A stretch of 64,000 nt of DNA from Mytilisepta virgata (GCA_028015205.1 CM051520.1:6792501-6856500), one strand, 5' to 3'. Counted from the first letter of the stretch, positions 12,000 to 22,647 are shown. Numbers and translations: made by a program. The notes: a model not told the origin generated them from the letters alone.

Positions 12000-12320
12000 T
12001 TCACCTGGCCTATAATATTTGAACGATTGCCATCACGTTGCGTCCATCGTCCGGCGTTGCGTAAACTTTCATTTCTTCTCCTCAGGAACCACTGGCCCAA
12101 TTTGGACCAACCTTTGATTGAATGGTCCTTGGGTGGCCACTGCGAAAATTTTGTCCGGCATCCCCGACTTCCATCGACATAACAGCTCTTACTAAAAAAA
12201 TGAAAAAGGTGGATGAATTAAAGAAAATATTCTTTGAAACCACTGAGCAAATTAGAATTAGCACTAGACTTGGCAGAAATGGTCCTTAGATGGACAGAGT
12301 CTTGCTCTGGGTTTCAAAGA
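12000..12320 (+). repeat. Bivalve 'GTGAGCT/ATGGCC' repeat copy
   Basis: Contains 'TTGCCATCACGTTGCGTCC', 'AACCACTGGCCCAATTTGG' and a second partial unit 'GGCAGAAATGGTCCTTAGAT', matching the family described at 6440-7015. The open frame at 11910-12182 is only this repeat read through. Confidence 0.75.
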
Positions 12321-12353
12321 GTCAACACCTTTTTATTTTTTACTTTTTACATG

Positions 12354-12385
12354 CTCGTGATCAAGACCATATTGGTCGAAACGTT
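12354..12385 (+). ncRNA. Possible decayed hammerhead-ribozyme core
   Basis: The stretch GTGATCAAGACC, loop ATATT, GGTCGAAACG has the layout of the hammerhead core (CUGANGA, stem II, GAAA), with a perfect 4-bp stem II GACC/GGTC and an intact GAAAC. The first conserved C and the conserved G of CUGANGA are changed, so cleavage activity is not expected. Hammerheads are known in Penelope-like retroelement terminal repeats, which fits the neighbouring Penelope-like fragment. Similar relics sit at 26496-26527 and 27127-27160. Confidence 0.35.
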
Positions 12386-12604
12386 GGGTATTTTTAAATT
12401 TTTAGTTTGTTGTTGTTTTTTTTTTTACGATTTTATACTTGGTTTGTTCGACTTGTGTATTTCATACATTTTAGTCGTTTTATGCCCCTTTGACAGCTCA
12501 CCATTTCCATTTATTTTTCTTGTTATCTATTGTCGCATGAGCTGTTTCGCAACATACTTAGTTTTTATTATTCATATAGCCACTTTACGTTATAAGAGGA
12601 TATA

Positions 12605-13372
12605 AAAACTGAAATTCTTGAAACAGATGAGTACAAATTCAATTATTTGAAATCCTTATTAGAAGGAGAAGCTTCAAAAACAATCGCACGTTTGCCTTAA
12701 CGCATACAAAATATACCAAAGCTATTGAACTTCTGCATGAAAGATTTGGACAAAAACATAAGATCATTCAGTCATACACGCTGCACTATTAGATATAACC
12801 ACCCTAAAAATACGCTGACAAATCTCAGAAGTTACTGCGACAAAGTAGAAACATATCTCAGAGGATTAGAATCTTTTGGTCAAAGACAAGAATCGTATGC
12901 TTCGTTACTTGTACTCGTGTATCTGAATAAACAACCAGGTGACATACGCAAGAATTTAACGCGTGAACATGGTTCAACAAACTGCTTTTTGGATGACCAA
13001 AGAAGAAATATACAGTCAGTTACAGCTACGTTCTACACTAACACAACATCTAGTCATAAAAATATGGTAAAGGGTACTTCTCCGCAGATATTCAAATCAA
13101 AAACATGTGCGTATTGCAAGGAGTCTCATTCTTCAAATGAATACAAAAGAATACAGACTACATCGCCCGCATGGATTAATTGTAAAGAGGGACATATTTA
13201 ATTGTTTAGGAAGACATAAAGTATCAGATTGTAAATCTAAATCCAACTGTAAGAATTGCAATCAACATCACCATACGAGTCTGTGCAGTGATAAAGATGA
13301 AAAATTCAATAAATACACCACAATTACATGTACAGTACAAGCTCAAGCTATATGGATTTGGCGACTCGAGTA
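12605..13372 (+). pseudogene. BEL/Pao gag remnant with zinc-knuckle region
   Basis: 'FNYLKSLLEGEASKTIARL' opens the capsid-like part, followed by 'QKHKIIQSYTR', 'LRSYCDKVETYLRGLESFG' and 'LVYLNKQPGDIRKNLTREHG'. These are characteristic of BEL/Pao Gag (the DUF1759 type). It continues to Cys/His motifs: 'CAYCKESHSS' and then CLGRHKVSDCKSKSNCKNC in a shifted frame. Gag packages element RNA. Frame changes near 12690 and 13200 prevent a full protein. Confidence 0.8.
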
Positions 13373-14052
13373 AAAACAACCGTCTCCAGCACTTAGACAC
13401 AGCAATTGTGAATTTACTGGCTATTAGTGGGAAGGAAATGTCAATGAATGTTTTAGTTTTACCTGAAATAAGTATACCACTAAAGACTTACGTTCAATCG
13501 GCAACAAGGATACCCTATTTGCGAAATTGGAGATTGGCACAGGCAGTTACTGAAGAAGATTCAGTTGATATTGAAAGGCTTATTGGAGCAGATCAGTACT
13601 GGAACATAGATGAAGATGAGATCATCAGAGGCGAAGGACACACAGGGGGCATACTCTCAGGACCACTAACAGGAATAAATTCATTGAAATCAAACGCTTC
13701 AATGATGAATGTTATCGTTCAACACAAGAAAGAAGAATTTAATCTTGAAAACTGTTGGAAGATTGAAACAACTGGTACCGAAAATTTGGTACATCTACAT
13801 TTAGCCAAGAATTTCGGAAACAGTATGAGGAATCGCCGATTCATAACCATGACAACCGGTATTAAGTCAAACGTTATGGAAAGAGGATCATCCGATACAA
13901 TAAATGATATAAATCGAATAAGGAAGGGACCGAAAATGTTCCTAAAGTATGGGGAAAGTATAGCAGAACAGGAACAAAAGGGATTCATTGAAAATTTCGA
14001 CGACACATTAAAACATGCAAAACTATACACTAAATTCCGCATCACTCAGTAA
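13288..14052 (+). pseudogene. BEL/Pao protease-to-linker region
   Basis: The longest open block of this element (254 codons). 'LIGADQYWNIDEDEIIRG' (about residues 98-115) and 'GGILSGPLTG' are the conserved retroviral-type protease/DUF1758-like region of BEL elements, and 'FNLENCWKIETTG' is the following linker. The N-terminal third is out of its original frame: the expected protease Asp region overlaps the frameshift near 13370. The frame ends in two stops around 14050. Confidence 0.75.
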
Positions 14053-14740
14053 TGAAAGACTCGACTACCAGCCCAGTGAGGATAGTTTATGGTTGCAGCT
14101 GTCGCGAATTATCCGATAGACCTTCTTTAAATGATTGTCTGCAAAGCATTTCACCAAATTTGAACGATGTATCTTCTATACGACTTAGATTTCGTCTGAA
14201 CAAAATTGCAGTGACAACCGATATTGAGAAGGTTCTTTTGAACACAGGATTGAAAGAAGATAGGTACGTCACCAGATTGTTTTAGTACGAAAACCCAACA
14301 TGCACTAGTGGACAAATAGTAGCCAGTACAGATTCAGATCCCATCTTTTGGCACAACGTGCTCTCCTTTTATCCTCAATGCTGTTTTAAAGAAGCATTTA
14401 AAAGAAAACATGTGTACATGGACTGAAAAACTGACAAAAGATCTATATGTTGACAACATAATCTCTAGTTTTCGGACAGAAAAGAGCTGATTGATTACTT
14501 CATCAAAACTAGAACCTTGTTTGCTAGCGCGGGATTCAATCTCCGAACATGGGCTTCAAATAGTAAAATATTGGAGGAATACGCCAGAAAAGACAACGTT
14601 TGGGAGAACAGCACAATTATAAAAGTACTTGGCTTGAAAAGGAATATTACAAAAGACAAAATTACTTTTCCTCAACACGATAAAACCTTTGTAAGCGACA
14701 GAGTTGTCGCAAAACATTCATCAACAATATAATAAACATT
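14052..14740 (+). pseudogene. BEL/Pao reverse-transcriptase pieces
   Basis: 'RPSLNDCLQSISPNLNDV' and 'ITTDIEKVLL'-like wording ('VTTDIEKVLLNTGLKEDR') mark the RT fingers and the first catalytic Asp. After a frame change, 'LTKDLYVDNIISSF' gives the YVDN version of the catalytic box used by BEL/Pao elements, followed by 'ASAGFNLRTWASNS'. The segment between the two parts is shortened. Several stops make it non-functional. Confidence 0.8.
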
Positions 14741-15083
14741 GAGAGACAACTTAATTCCTTGTAAAGGCAGGATGATATACAACGCTCTAGTTAGTGACAC
14801 AGCAAAGCACCGAATACTTTTGTCTAGAAATGACAATCTGACTAACTTGTTTATTATAGATGCGCACATACGAAACTTACACTCAAGAGTAAACAATACC
14901 ATAACCGTATTACGACAATGTTTCTGGATACTGCAAATCCGACAGAATTTTAAAACAGTATTACATAAATGTGTTACATGAACAAAGCTCACAGGAAAAC
15001 CATATCGAAGTCAAGAGTCCCCTCCATTACCTAAAGACAGAATGAGAGAAGATCCACCTTTTACCGTGGCTGGTGTTGACAGC
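14739..15083 (+). pseudogene. BEL/Pao integrase N-terminal piece
   Basis: 'HRILLSRNDNLTNLFIIDAH', 'LHSRVNNTITVLRQCFWI' and 'NFKTVLHKCV' correspond to the HHCC zinc-binding N-terminus of BEL integrase, with conserved His and Cys residues present. In the next frame 'PPLPKDRMREDPPFTVAGVD' is the start of the catalytic core, after which the element is lost. It directly follows the RT remnant, so RNase H is deleted. Confidence 0.8.
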
Positions 15084-15089
15084 AGCTCT

Positions 15090-15560
15090 TAAAATAAAGC
15101 ATAGCCATTATGACCCGGACAGAGAACCAAAGTGGCTGCCACACCATAACTTAGTTTAACATAGAACCCTGTGTGATAAATCATTTATAAATCTTCTTGC
15201 CTGAAACCACTTCACCAATCTGCAGCTGACTTGCAGCAATGATCCTTAGATGGTTCTTTTTCCGAATTATGTCTGATAACCCCACTGCTAGTCAAGATGG
15301 CCATCATAGCCAAACATTTGACCCAATGGGAAAACCAGCCAAATTGACTGCTACACTTAACCTTTTCATAGGTGCAAGTACAGAAACTGGAATTAACCGG
15401 AAATTGGGAAGAATCCAATATTTCATATAGGAATATATAGAGACTAAAAGGGTCAAAATCAGGAAATCCGGCAAATTCCGGGAAACTTTTAGGCATGCTT
15501 TTTAGTCCTGCTAAAGGTTGACAAGTAAAATCCGGATGAACGATCCAGATTTTTGAGGGC
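15090..15560 (+). repeat. Bivalve 'ATGGCC' repeat copy
   Basis: About two and a half units, with 'TTCTTGCCTGAAACCACTTC', 'GCAGCAATGATCCTTAGATG', 'AGTCAAGATGGCCATCATAG' and the family end 'AAAGGTTGACAAGTAAAATC'. This is the same family and orientation as 6440-7015. Confidence 0.75.
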
Positions 15561-16279
15561 CTATAGTTCTTTTAGTTATACATGTATCCTTGTGTTGTTT
15601 TCTTTTGTTTTGTTTTTGTTCTATTATCTTGACTTTGTCTTTTTCTTGGATTGCGAATTTATATACTTTTTTAACTGTTTTGTTGCTTCGATATTCTTTT
15701 GTCAATATTCTACTCAATATAAAGTTATTTTTATTCGAGTTTTCTTTTACTTTCAAAATGACATTACTTGTATTCAGTTGATCTTTATTTAAATTAAATA
15801 TGAATTTATTTCTTTTCAATATTTCTTAATTAATATTCAATACGATTTTGTTCTATTTGTATTGTTATTCATGTTCATTATTAAATTCAAAATAAAGTTA
15901 TTTGTATACCATGTTTCGATATACATGTATTTCGTATTTGTATTAGATATTTCGATATTTACATTCAATAATTAAGAAGTATGGACTATTAACGAGGTCG
16001 ATACGTTTATATATTGATTTTTATTAACCAATGACTAAAAATATATTAGAAATGGGCCATTTAATATAACACTAAGATCTTGAAAATTGGCATTTATACA
16101 GGTAGTGGCCATGTATAAGCTTCTATTCTCTGTTCTCCGTAAAAAAAATAAATCCACTTTTTGTTGCTGTTGAAATAAAAATAATAACCTGAACGTCAGT
16201 ATCGAAGCCGCCTGGACCACGTTCCTTTTAATTTACTATAACTGAGAAGTGTCGACTAGACTATAAAATATATCACAAA
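15561..16279. other. T-rich non-coding stretch
   Basis: Strongly T-rich on the plus strand from 15580 to 15960. The open frames on both strands are products of low complexity. No gene supported. Confidence 0.5.
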
Positions 16280-17040
16280 ATACCGATCAATTTGATGCAC
16301 ATTGTGGCCATTTCGTTGACTAACAACTCATCAGCAGTGCTCGAGATCAAAATGTTGGAAATCCGGGTAAAGACGTAATGATGAATTTGTAAGCATAACT
16401 ATTAAAAACTAAAACGATTAAAACAAACAGGAATCCAAGCTCAGCTAGGATTACCTCTGCATCAAAAGGAAGAGCCTTAGAAATTTCTGATAAATTTTGT
16501 CAAATTTTGAACGGAAAATTTAAAGGCTTTTAAGTAATGAATCATGCCACGACAAAAAGTATGGCTACGTGGCTGATAATGCCCCCGGGGACTTACAGTC
16601 CACCAGGGGTGACATAGGCCCAGTGGTAACAACAATATATATAAAAAAAATACCGATTAATTTGATGCATTTGATGGTCATTTCGTTGACTGAAAACTTA
16701 TCAGCAGTGCTCGAGATCAAAATGTTAGAAATCCGGTTAAAGACATAATAAGCACAACCATCAAAATATATAGTGTTACGACAACAATAAAAACTAAAAC
16801 ACATACTGTAATTTTAAGTAATTGCTTAATAAAGGTGTCATAATTTGTTTTTTTTAATGTAAATAAAAAACAAAATTGATAACAGGAAAGGTCAACAATG
16901 ACATACCAATCAATCAAAGCAAGCCAACTGACAGATCTGGACAAAAAATAGCCTAAAAGAGCGCAAAACACAAACATAACCACATCTGACCTAGACCCGC
17001 CCAATACGACTGCCTCTGACATCATACAGGCTTCATATGA
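16280..17040 (-). repeat. Mussel dispersed repeat with an internal direct duplication
   Basis: A block with 'ATTTCGTTGACT' and 'CAGTGCTCGAGATCAAAATG' followed by 'GAAATCCGG.TAAAGAC' occurs at about 16283-16380 and again at 16650-16750. Between them, 'GCCCCCGGGGACTTACAGTC' (about 16580-16600) is another recurring mussel motif. The minus-strand frame 16565-17025 has hydrophobic runs but looks like repeat read-through. Confidence 0.6.
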
Positions 17041-17981
17041 AAATACCCATTTAATAACTCTATATAAGACATTATAGATGGATGAGGTACTAGGTCTGTT
17101 TATAATGTATTGAATGAGTTAAATCAAGGTTCCTTATTGTTGTATTATTTATGTACTCAAGGTCACCTTTGATTATATGAAAATATTCATTAATTTTACT
17201 CATCATTTAAGCATGAAACTTGGCTTCATAAAAAGATTACTGGTTCTTAATGTAGTAATCGTGAATAGAAACATCTAATCCATATGTTCTGCAGGTAACT
17301 TAAAACAGAATGAACAAGACTTGTTGAACAATAAACTTATGAACCAATATGCGACGGATATGCAATATTGAATTATTTATAATAAATTATTAGGTATTGT
17401 CACATGTATCGCTACTATACAGAAACTAAACTGTGTAATATATCGACAAATTTTAGTATACAACTGTTTCTTATGATTTTATATCAAAGGCATCCAGTCA
17501 CTTCTTATAAGAGTTAGAGATTTTTTCCAAAATTTCGAAACTAATTCTTTGAAAAGAAAACGCAGCATCTTGATGTTGTAAAATTGCATCTGATTAATTT
17601 AAAATAACGAAAATGGTATCAAATGGTATCTTTCTGCGTTCAGTTTTGTACTAAGGTCAAACTTCCCTTATTCGCTATTGTTTCATTGTTTGTGTTTTGT
17701 GTTCTTTTAAAGTTATTTTTATCTGAGGGTATTTTGGATAGGGGGCGTTAATTGTTTGATATGTCATTGTTGATCTCCTGTTATTCGTTTTATTGTTTAT
17801 TTTTTCATGCCGAGAAATTTGGCTCAAAAGGGGGATGAAGTTTAAATTGGAGTTTACACGATCCTTTAACGCTATTTTAAAATAATAATTTAAGCCTCAT
17901 ATATTTTGAATTAGGAGTCTCCGCTGCTTTAATGATTTATTATTTAATTCAATACTGAACAAGGGTAACTACTGTCTAGAC
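17041..17981. other. AT-rich stretch left of the Ty3 element
   Basis: No gene supported. The end resembles T-rich tails of mussel retroelements ('GATATGTCATTGTTGATCTC', about 17758-17777), but the match is weak. Confidence 0.4.
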
Positions 17982-17986
17982 ACCTC

Positions 17987-18195
17987 TGCAGCAATATGTT
18001 TGGTGGTGTATAAGTCACTAAGTGGCTATTGCGGCTCTGGGAACGAAGACAGACAAACGTCTTGTTCGACATATATTTTATTATGTTTTTTACATACGGG
18101 GTTTTTACACAATCAATTAATGGGCAAGGGGAGACAACTACAATTGACTAGACTTAGAGTGCAATACAATCACATGATACTTAAATCATATTACA
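17987..18195 (-). repeat. 3' LTR of the Ty3/gypsy element
   Basis: 209 bp, TG...CA ends. Matches the right LTR except for T/C near 18000 and C/A near 18171. Confidence 0.95.
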
Positions 18196-18212
18196 TCTCC
18201 CTTCTTTTGAAG
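18184..18212 (-). promoter_or_regulatory. Polypurine tract next to the 3' LTR
   Basis: On the minus strand the internal sequence ends CTTCAAAAGAAGGGAGA immediately before the LTR start TGTAATATG. This is a typical plus-strand primer site. Confidence 0.8.
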
Positions 18213-18365
18213 ATTACTAACATTTCAATAATATTATGACTAAAGGTACAAATAATGTCACAATTAAACGATTGTCTCTGCACTGTCTCTGATAATAAAG
18301 CTGTAAACTAAAAGTAATAACTTTCATGAAAAATTAACATATACTAGTACTCAAGCTTAAAACAA

Positions 18366-18777
18366 TGTTCAAAGGTTACATGGATTCAATAACTTTTGGC
18401 TTGACAATACGTCCTGATCTGGTAGTATACCGAGCAAGTTTATTACAAGGGGTTGGCATGTCCTTAATGTTAAGATCTTGCTCATCTCCATTAGAAGGGG
18501 AAGTAACACTAGCAGGGACATTGTGATTAGGGTTATCAGGGGGGGTTTGCAGAGGGGGGTCATCCAGTAGATTTGGGTTGGGGAAAACACTTTCATTTGT
18601 CTTAAGCAAATGACGACGGTTTCTACGATAGACACCACCATCTTGACTCTGAATTATGTAGGACCTATCTCTATGTTTTTCCTGTACAACTGCGGGTTTC
18701 CACAAACCTTCAGACTGCCGGACTCGGACTGAATCACCTATCTCAAGAGTTGGGAGTGGTTTTGAGCCAATATCAAA
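18366..18777 (-). pseudogene. Integrase C-terminal tail, out of frame with Gag-Pol
   Basis: This frame continues the Pol homology directly, with 'DSVRVRQSEGLWKPAVVQ' and 'YRRNRRHLLKT', the SH3-like end of Ty3 integrases, then a proline-rich tail with 'YTTRSGRIVKP'. It is offset by one base from the long frame. The break falls in a short T-run near 18775 (plus-strand AAA), where the polyprotein frame drifts into a false end. It could be a real inactivating indel, a programmed shift (unlikely at this place) or a base-call error. Confidence 0.85.
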
Positions 18778-21700
18778 TATTTCTTCTGAAATGACTGTTT
18801 TAATTCAAATTTTGACAACACCTTCTCTGGAGGGGCAATTTTAGGTTTTAACTGATCTTTCAGTACAGGCAAAACAGACCTTAAATTCCTACTCATAAGC
18901 AACTGGGAGGGGGAAAATCCTGATTTGAGGGGTGTGGTCCTGTACTCTAAAAATCCTAAATAAGGGTCCTGTTTATCCCTTTTTGCTTTCAATAGAATGC
19001 GCTTTACTATTTGGACAGTTTTCTCTGCAAGTCCATTTGACTGAGCAAAATAGGGGCTTGAAGTTACGTGCGAGAAGTCCCATTCCTTACTAAACTTAGA
19101 AAATTCACCACAACTGTACTGGGGTCCATTATCTGATACAAACTTTTCAGGTATACCATGGCGAGCAAATATACTCTTTATCTTTGAAATGACAGTAGCA
19201 CTCTGAGTATTTGGTAATTTTTCAACTTCAAAATAATTGCTATAATAATCCACAACTAACACAAAATTTACATCATTTACAGTAAACAAATCACTGGCAA
19301 CATTTTGCCAAGGGTACTCGGGGATATCATGGGGTTTAAGGGGTTCCTTTGGATTAGAATCCCTCCTTTCCAGACAGACAGGGCATCCCAAGACCATTTT
19401 GGTTATTTCGGATGACATTTTGGGCCAAAATACAACTTGTCTAGCCCTATTAATACATTTTTCTACACCCATGTGTCCTATGTGTATACGTTCTAACATT
19501 TCAGGTCTAAGAGCCTTAGGAATCAAAATTTGGCTCCCTTTTAGTATCAAACCATCACAAATAGACAATTCGTCTCTGTGATTCCAAAATTCTAAGACCA
19601 ATGGGGGACATTCACTTCTTGAATTTGGCCAGCCTGTCAGGACAATGCTTTTCAAAGTGCTAAATTCTGGATCAGACTCGGTAGCAAGCCTTATATCAGT
19701 TATTTTACTGTCACTTACAGGGATATTTGACATAACTGAATGTACATGTGCTTCAATACCGTCTGACAAGCCGGGATAAGTGTCGGGCAAAAATTTTCTA
19801 GACAAGGTATCCGCTAAGGGGATGTCTTTACCTGGTAAATGCACTAAGTCTATGTTGTACCTATATAATTGGAGAAGCATACGTTGAAGTCGGGGTGGGG
19901 CTGCGTGGATAGATTTCTTCATAATCGAAACCAACGGCTTATGGTCAGTTTGGACCCTAATGGGGTGACCATACACGTATTGATGAAAGCGTTTGCACCC
20001 AAAGAGGATGGCAAACATCTCCTTTTCTATCTGGGCATACCCAACTTCAGTGGGCGTTAGAGACTTGGATGCATATGCCACTGGTTTTTCTTCTTGAAAA
20101 AGGGCTGCACCCAGGCCAAACTTAGATGCGTCTACCTGCAATGTTAAACTTTTACTGGGGTCATAGTATGAGAGTACTGGTCCTGGATTAACAGTCAGTA
20201 TGTCCTTGACCTGCTGAAACGCTTTCTGTTGGGGAGAGTCCCAAACGAACTCAATATCCTTGTTAAGTAACTGACGTAAAGGGCTTGTGACTTCAGCTAA
20301 ATTTGGCGCAAACTTTGACAGGTAGTTAATCATACCCAAAACCGTTTGCAATTCAGTACGATTTTGAGGGGGGTGCATATCACTGATAGCTGCGACCTTG
20401 TCAGGGTCCGCCTTAAGCCCATCTGAAGTGAGCAAATGCCCAAAGTATGAAACTTCTTTGACCCCTACCTCTAACTTTTCCTCATTGAGTTTAACGCCTT
20501 TCTGTTTTGTGACCTTGAGAACTTTGGCTAAATTTCTATCGTGCTCTTCACGGGATGATCCATATACTAGGATATCGTCAACAATTACAGCTACACCCTC
20601 TAAGCCTTCATAACATTCATCCATTTTTGCTTGGAACAAATCCTGTGAACAATTAAGACCAAAGGGTAGCCGCTTGAACCTAAATCGGCCAAACGGGGTG
20701 TTGAAGGTGGTCAAGTAAGATGACTCTTCGGACAGACAAATGGCCCAATATCCAGAGCGGGCGTCCAATTTAGTGAAGAATTTGGCCCTTGACAACTGGG
20801 GAAGTATGTCCTCAAGCGTGCGCATTGGGTAATGTGGGCGTAATATGGCTCGATTTAAATCCTTAGGGTCAAGACAAATGCGCAGCTTACCTGACTTTGG
20901 TTTCTCTACCACTACAAGGGAGTTAACCCAGGGGGTGGGCTTTTCAACTTTGGTTATGATATCTAATTTCAACATCCTATCTAACTCTTGATGAAGTTTA
21001 TCTCGAAGGCCGACAGGTACACGACGGGGAGGGTGCACTACGGGTGGTACCGATGGGTCAATATGAATGTCGGCTTCACCTGGCACACAGCCAATACCTG
21101 CAAATACATCTGAATATTCTTTTAACACTGACTCCTTGGTCAGGGGGGTGGGAGGCCTACTTGCTGGAGTTACCTCTGTAGCATAGACAAGCTGGATCAA
21201 TTCAAAACCTAAGCAGGAATTCATGCCTAAAATAGGAGGGGAGTTTGTGTCTAATACATAAAAATCAACATTAAGACGACGTTTCCTGTACACGCAGGGG
21301 AGACGACAAACACCTAGTGATGGCAAGGAGTTGCCATTGTAAGCACACAAACTGCGACTAGAGGCTTGCAGGGGTTTGACATATTTTAACTTGTCAAATA
21401 CACTCTTAGGTAATATATTAACCTGGGAACCTGTGTCAAGTTTGAACTCAATATCAGTATGTTTACTATCAGTAACGATAGCAATTCTAGCATAAGCTTG
21501 ACCATTTCTAACATTTGATTCACTAATACTATCAATAAAAAAGTCATCATTATCAGCATCTTCATCGTCAGCTTGAACATCATGTACTGTTTTTGGTCTG
21601 GAGCGACAGGCCTTTGCAAAGTGGTTCCACTTATGGCACGAATCACATTTTCGGCCTTTAGCTGGACAAATGTCCTGTTTTCCATGTTCGTAACCACAAT

Positions 21701-22415
21701 TTCCGCACAAAGTTTTCTTCTGTGGGCCTCTGGTATTTCTCTGTTGACTTTTAGGCGGATCATGTCTCTGTCGGTGATTGGACGGCGGTCTAGTGTCACC
21801 TCTTGTCCAATTCTTGCCTTGTGGCGTGCGCGTTTTCACTGTGTGCACTTCAGTACTGTTTGGGGTGTTCACCGGCGCGGTTACCATCTTCTTTAGCTGC
21901 TCCTGAGAGTATTCGTAACTCTGTGCTATCTGTATAGCCTTATCGAGAGTTAAAGTGTCACCTTCATTGAGTAATCTCTCCTTTACCTTTGTGGAATTTG
22001 TCCCGAATATGATGCGATCTCTGATCATTTCCTCTGGTTCCTTAAAATTGCAGTCTTTAACCAGAAGTCTGACACGGGTCACAAATTGTTCGAAAGAGTC
22101 ACTGCCTTGCATTTCGTGTGCAAGTTTGTATCGTGCAAGCAGGGAGTTTTTTTTGGGTTGAACATACGCAAGATATTTGTCGAAGTATGTGTCAAGTTTT
22201 TTAGCATCATCCTCTGTGAGGGTCCAAGTGTTATAAATGTCACGACCCTTCTCACCTACCCATAACAGAAGGTATGTTATTTTCACTTTCTCGTCCTTAC
22301 TTCCTAAGGGTCCATCTAGAATCAAACGCACGTGTTGTTGGAATTTTTTCCATGTTTCCGGTAAATTTGTAGAATCCCAGTTCATCTGGGGCTGTGGGAT
22401 GCCGTTAAGATCCAT
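18738..22415 (-). CDS. Ty3/gypsy Gag-Pol polyprotein
   Basis: One 1225-codon frame encodes nearly the whole polyprotein. Gag lies at about residues 1-230, followed by two CCHC-like knuckles (about 236-272, 'CGNCGYEHGKQDIC' and 'CDSCHKWNHFAKAC'). The protease motif LDTGSQVNIL is at about 327. Reverse transcriptase spans about 460-660, with 'FFTKLDARSGYW' and the catalytic 'VIVDDILVYG' (about 611). RNase H starts at 'LQVDASKFGLGAALF' (about 760). The integrase zinc finger has 'HIGHMGVEKC' and 'CPVC' (about 985-1012), and the core has the Asp of 'ASDLF', the Asp of 'VSDNGPQYS' and the Glu of 'GLAEKTV', with DD35E spacing. The start ATG lies 18 nt from the LTR-proximal primer site. The wording resembles the K02A2.6-like group. 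The frame runs into a stop before the integrase C-terminus is finished. Confidence 0.95.
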   Translation of the reverse strand: MDLNGIPQPQMNWDSTNLPETWKKFQQHVRLILDGPLGSKDEKVKITYLLLWVGEKGRDIYNTWTLTEDDAKKLDTYFDKYLAYVQPKKNSLLARYKLAHEMQGSDSFEQFVTRVRLLVKDCNFKEPEEMIRDRIIFGTNSTKVKERLLNEGDTLTLDKAIQIAQSYEYSQEQLKKMVTAPVNTPNSTEVHTVKTRTPQGKNWTRGDTRPPSNHRQRHDPPKSQQRNTRGPQKKTLCGNCGYEHGKQDICPAKGRKCDSCHKWNHFAKACRSRPKTVHDVQADDEDADNDDFFIDSISESNVRNGQAYARIAIVTDSKHTDIEFKLDTGSQVNILPKSVFDKLKYVKPLQASSRSLCAYNGNSLPSLGVCRLPCVYRKRRLNVDFYVLDTNSPPILGMNSCLGFELIQLVYATEVTPASRPPTPLTKESVLKEYSDVFAGIGCVPGEADIHIDPSVPPVVHPPRRVPVGLRDKLHQELDRMLKLDIITKVEKPTPWVNSLVVVEKPKSGKLRICLDPKDLNRAILRPHYPMRTLEDILPQLSRAKFFTKLDARSGYWAICLSEESSYLTTFNTPFGRFRFKRLPFGLNCSQDLFQAKMDECYEGLEGVAVIVDDILVYGSSREEHDRNLAKVLKVTKQKGVKLNEEKLEVGVKEVSYFGHLLTSDGLKADPDKVAAISDMHPPQNRTELQTVLGMINYLSKFAPNLAEVTSPLRQLLNKDIEFVWDSPQQKAFQQVKDILTVNPGPVLSYYDPSKSLTLQVDASKFGLGAALFQEEKPVAYASKSLTPTEVGYAQIEKEMFAILFGCKRFHQYVYGHPIRVQTDHKPLVSIMKKSIHAAPPRLQRMLLQLYRYNIDLVHLPGKDIPLADTLSRKFLPDTYPGLSDGIEAHVHSVMSNIPVSDSKITDIRLATESDPEFSTLKSIVLTGWPNSRSECPPLVLEFWNHRDELSICDGLILKGSQILIPKALRPEMLERIHIGHMGVEKCINRARQVVFWPKMSSEITKMVLGCPVCLERRDSNPKEPLKPHDIPEYPWQNVASDLFTVNDVNFVLVVDYYSNYFEVEKLPNTQSATVISKIKSIFARHGIPEKFVSDNGPQYSCGEFSKFSKEWDFSHVTSSPYFAQSNGLAEKTVQIVKRILLKAKRDKQDPYLGFLEYRTTPLKSGFSPSQLLMSRNLRSVLPVLKDQLKPKIAPPEKVLSKFELKQSFQKKYLILAQNHSQLLR

Positions 22416-22417
22416 TT

Positions 22418-22433
22418 CGTTTCACTGACACCA
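22418..22433 (-). promoter_or_regulatory. Primer-binding-site position of the Ty3 element
   Basis: On the minus strand TGGTGTCAGTGAAACG follows the LTR end directly. The opening TGG fits pairing with a tRNA 3' CCA end. The tRNA species was not determined. Confidence 0.65.
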
Positions 22434-22642
22434 TGCAGCAATATGTTCGGTGGTGTATAAGTCACTAAGTGGCTATTGCGGCTCTGGGAACGAAGACAGA
22501 CAAACGTCTTGTTCGACATATATTTTATTATGTTTTTTACATACGGGGTTTTTACACAATCAATTAATGGGCAAGGGGAGACAACTACAATTGACTAGAC
22601 TTAGAGTGCAATACAATAACATGATACTTAAATCATATTACA
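22434..22642 (-). repeat. 5' LTR of the Ty3/gypsy element
   Basis: 209 bp, the partner of 17987-18195. On the minus strand it ends TTGCTGCA directly before the primer-binding-site position. Confidence 0.95.
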
Positions 22643-22647
22643 ACCTC

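Larger units (their letters stand above)
12605..15083 (+). mobile_element. BEL/Pao retrotransposon remnant with internal deletions
   Basis: A degraded gag-pol runs left to right: capsid region, zinc-knuckle region, protease-like region, reverse transcriptase pieces and an integrase N-terminus. No LTRs were found at the ends. Frames change repeatedly (12725-13201, 13107-13373, 13288-14052, 14052-14285, 14517-14732, 14739-14981). Between the RT (about 14700) and the integrase N-terminus (about 14800) the RNase H region is absent, so a deletion has joined them. The right end stops abruptly against a bivalve repeat. Confidence 0.85.
17982..22647 (-). mobile_element. Complete Ty3/gypsy LTR retrotransposon with ACCTC target duplication
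   Basis: Two 209-bp LTRs (17987-18195 and 22434-22642) begin TGCAGCAATATG and end ATATTACA on the plus strand. They differ at only two positions that I can see. They are bounded by identical 5-bp repeats ACCTC (17982-17986 and 22643-22647). The element is 4656 bp and runs on the minus strand. Next to the 5' LTR, TGGTGTCAGTGAAACG on the minus strand is in the place of the tRNA primer-binding site. Next to the 3' LTR, AAAGAAGGGAGA is the polypurine tract. A gag-pol frame fills the inside. Near-identical LTRs and an intact target duplication indicate a recent insertion. It lies in the proposed first intron of the Ig gene, in antisense orientation. Confidence 0.96.

Noticed and set aside
15511..15819. 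102-codon minus-strand frame and opposite plus-strand frames
   Set aside because: Caused by strong T/A skew; no motif, overlapping frames on both strands.
16565..17025. Minus-strand frames with hydrophobic segments
   Set aside because: They lie in a duplicated dispersed mussel repeat and change frame between copies.
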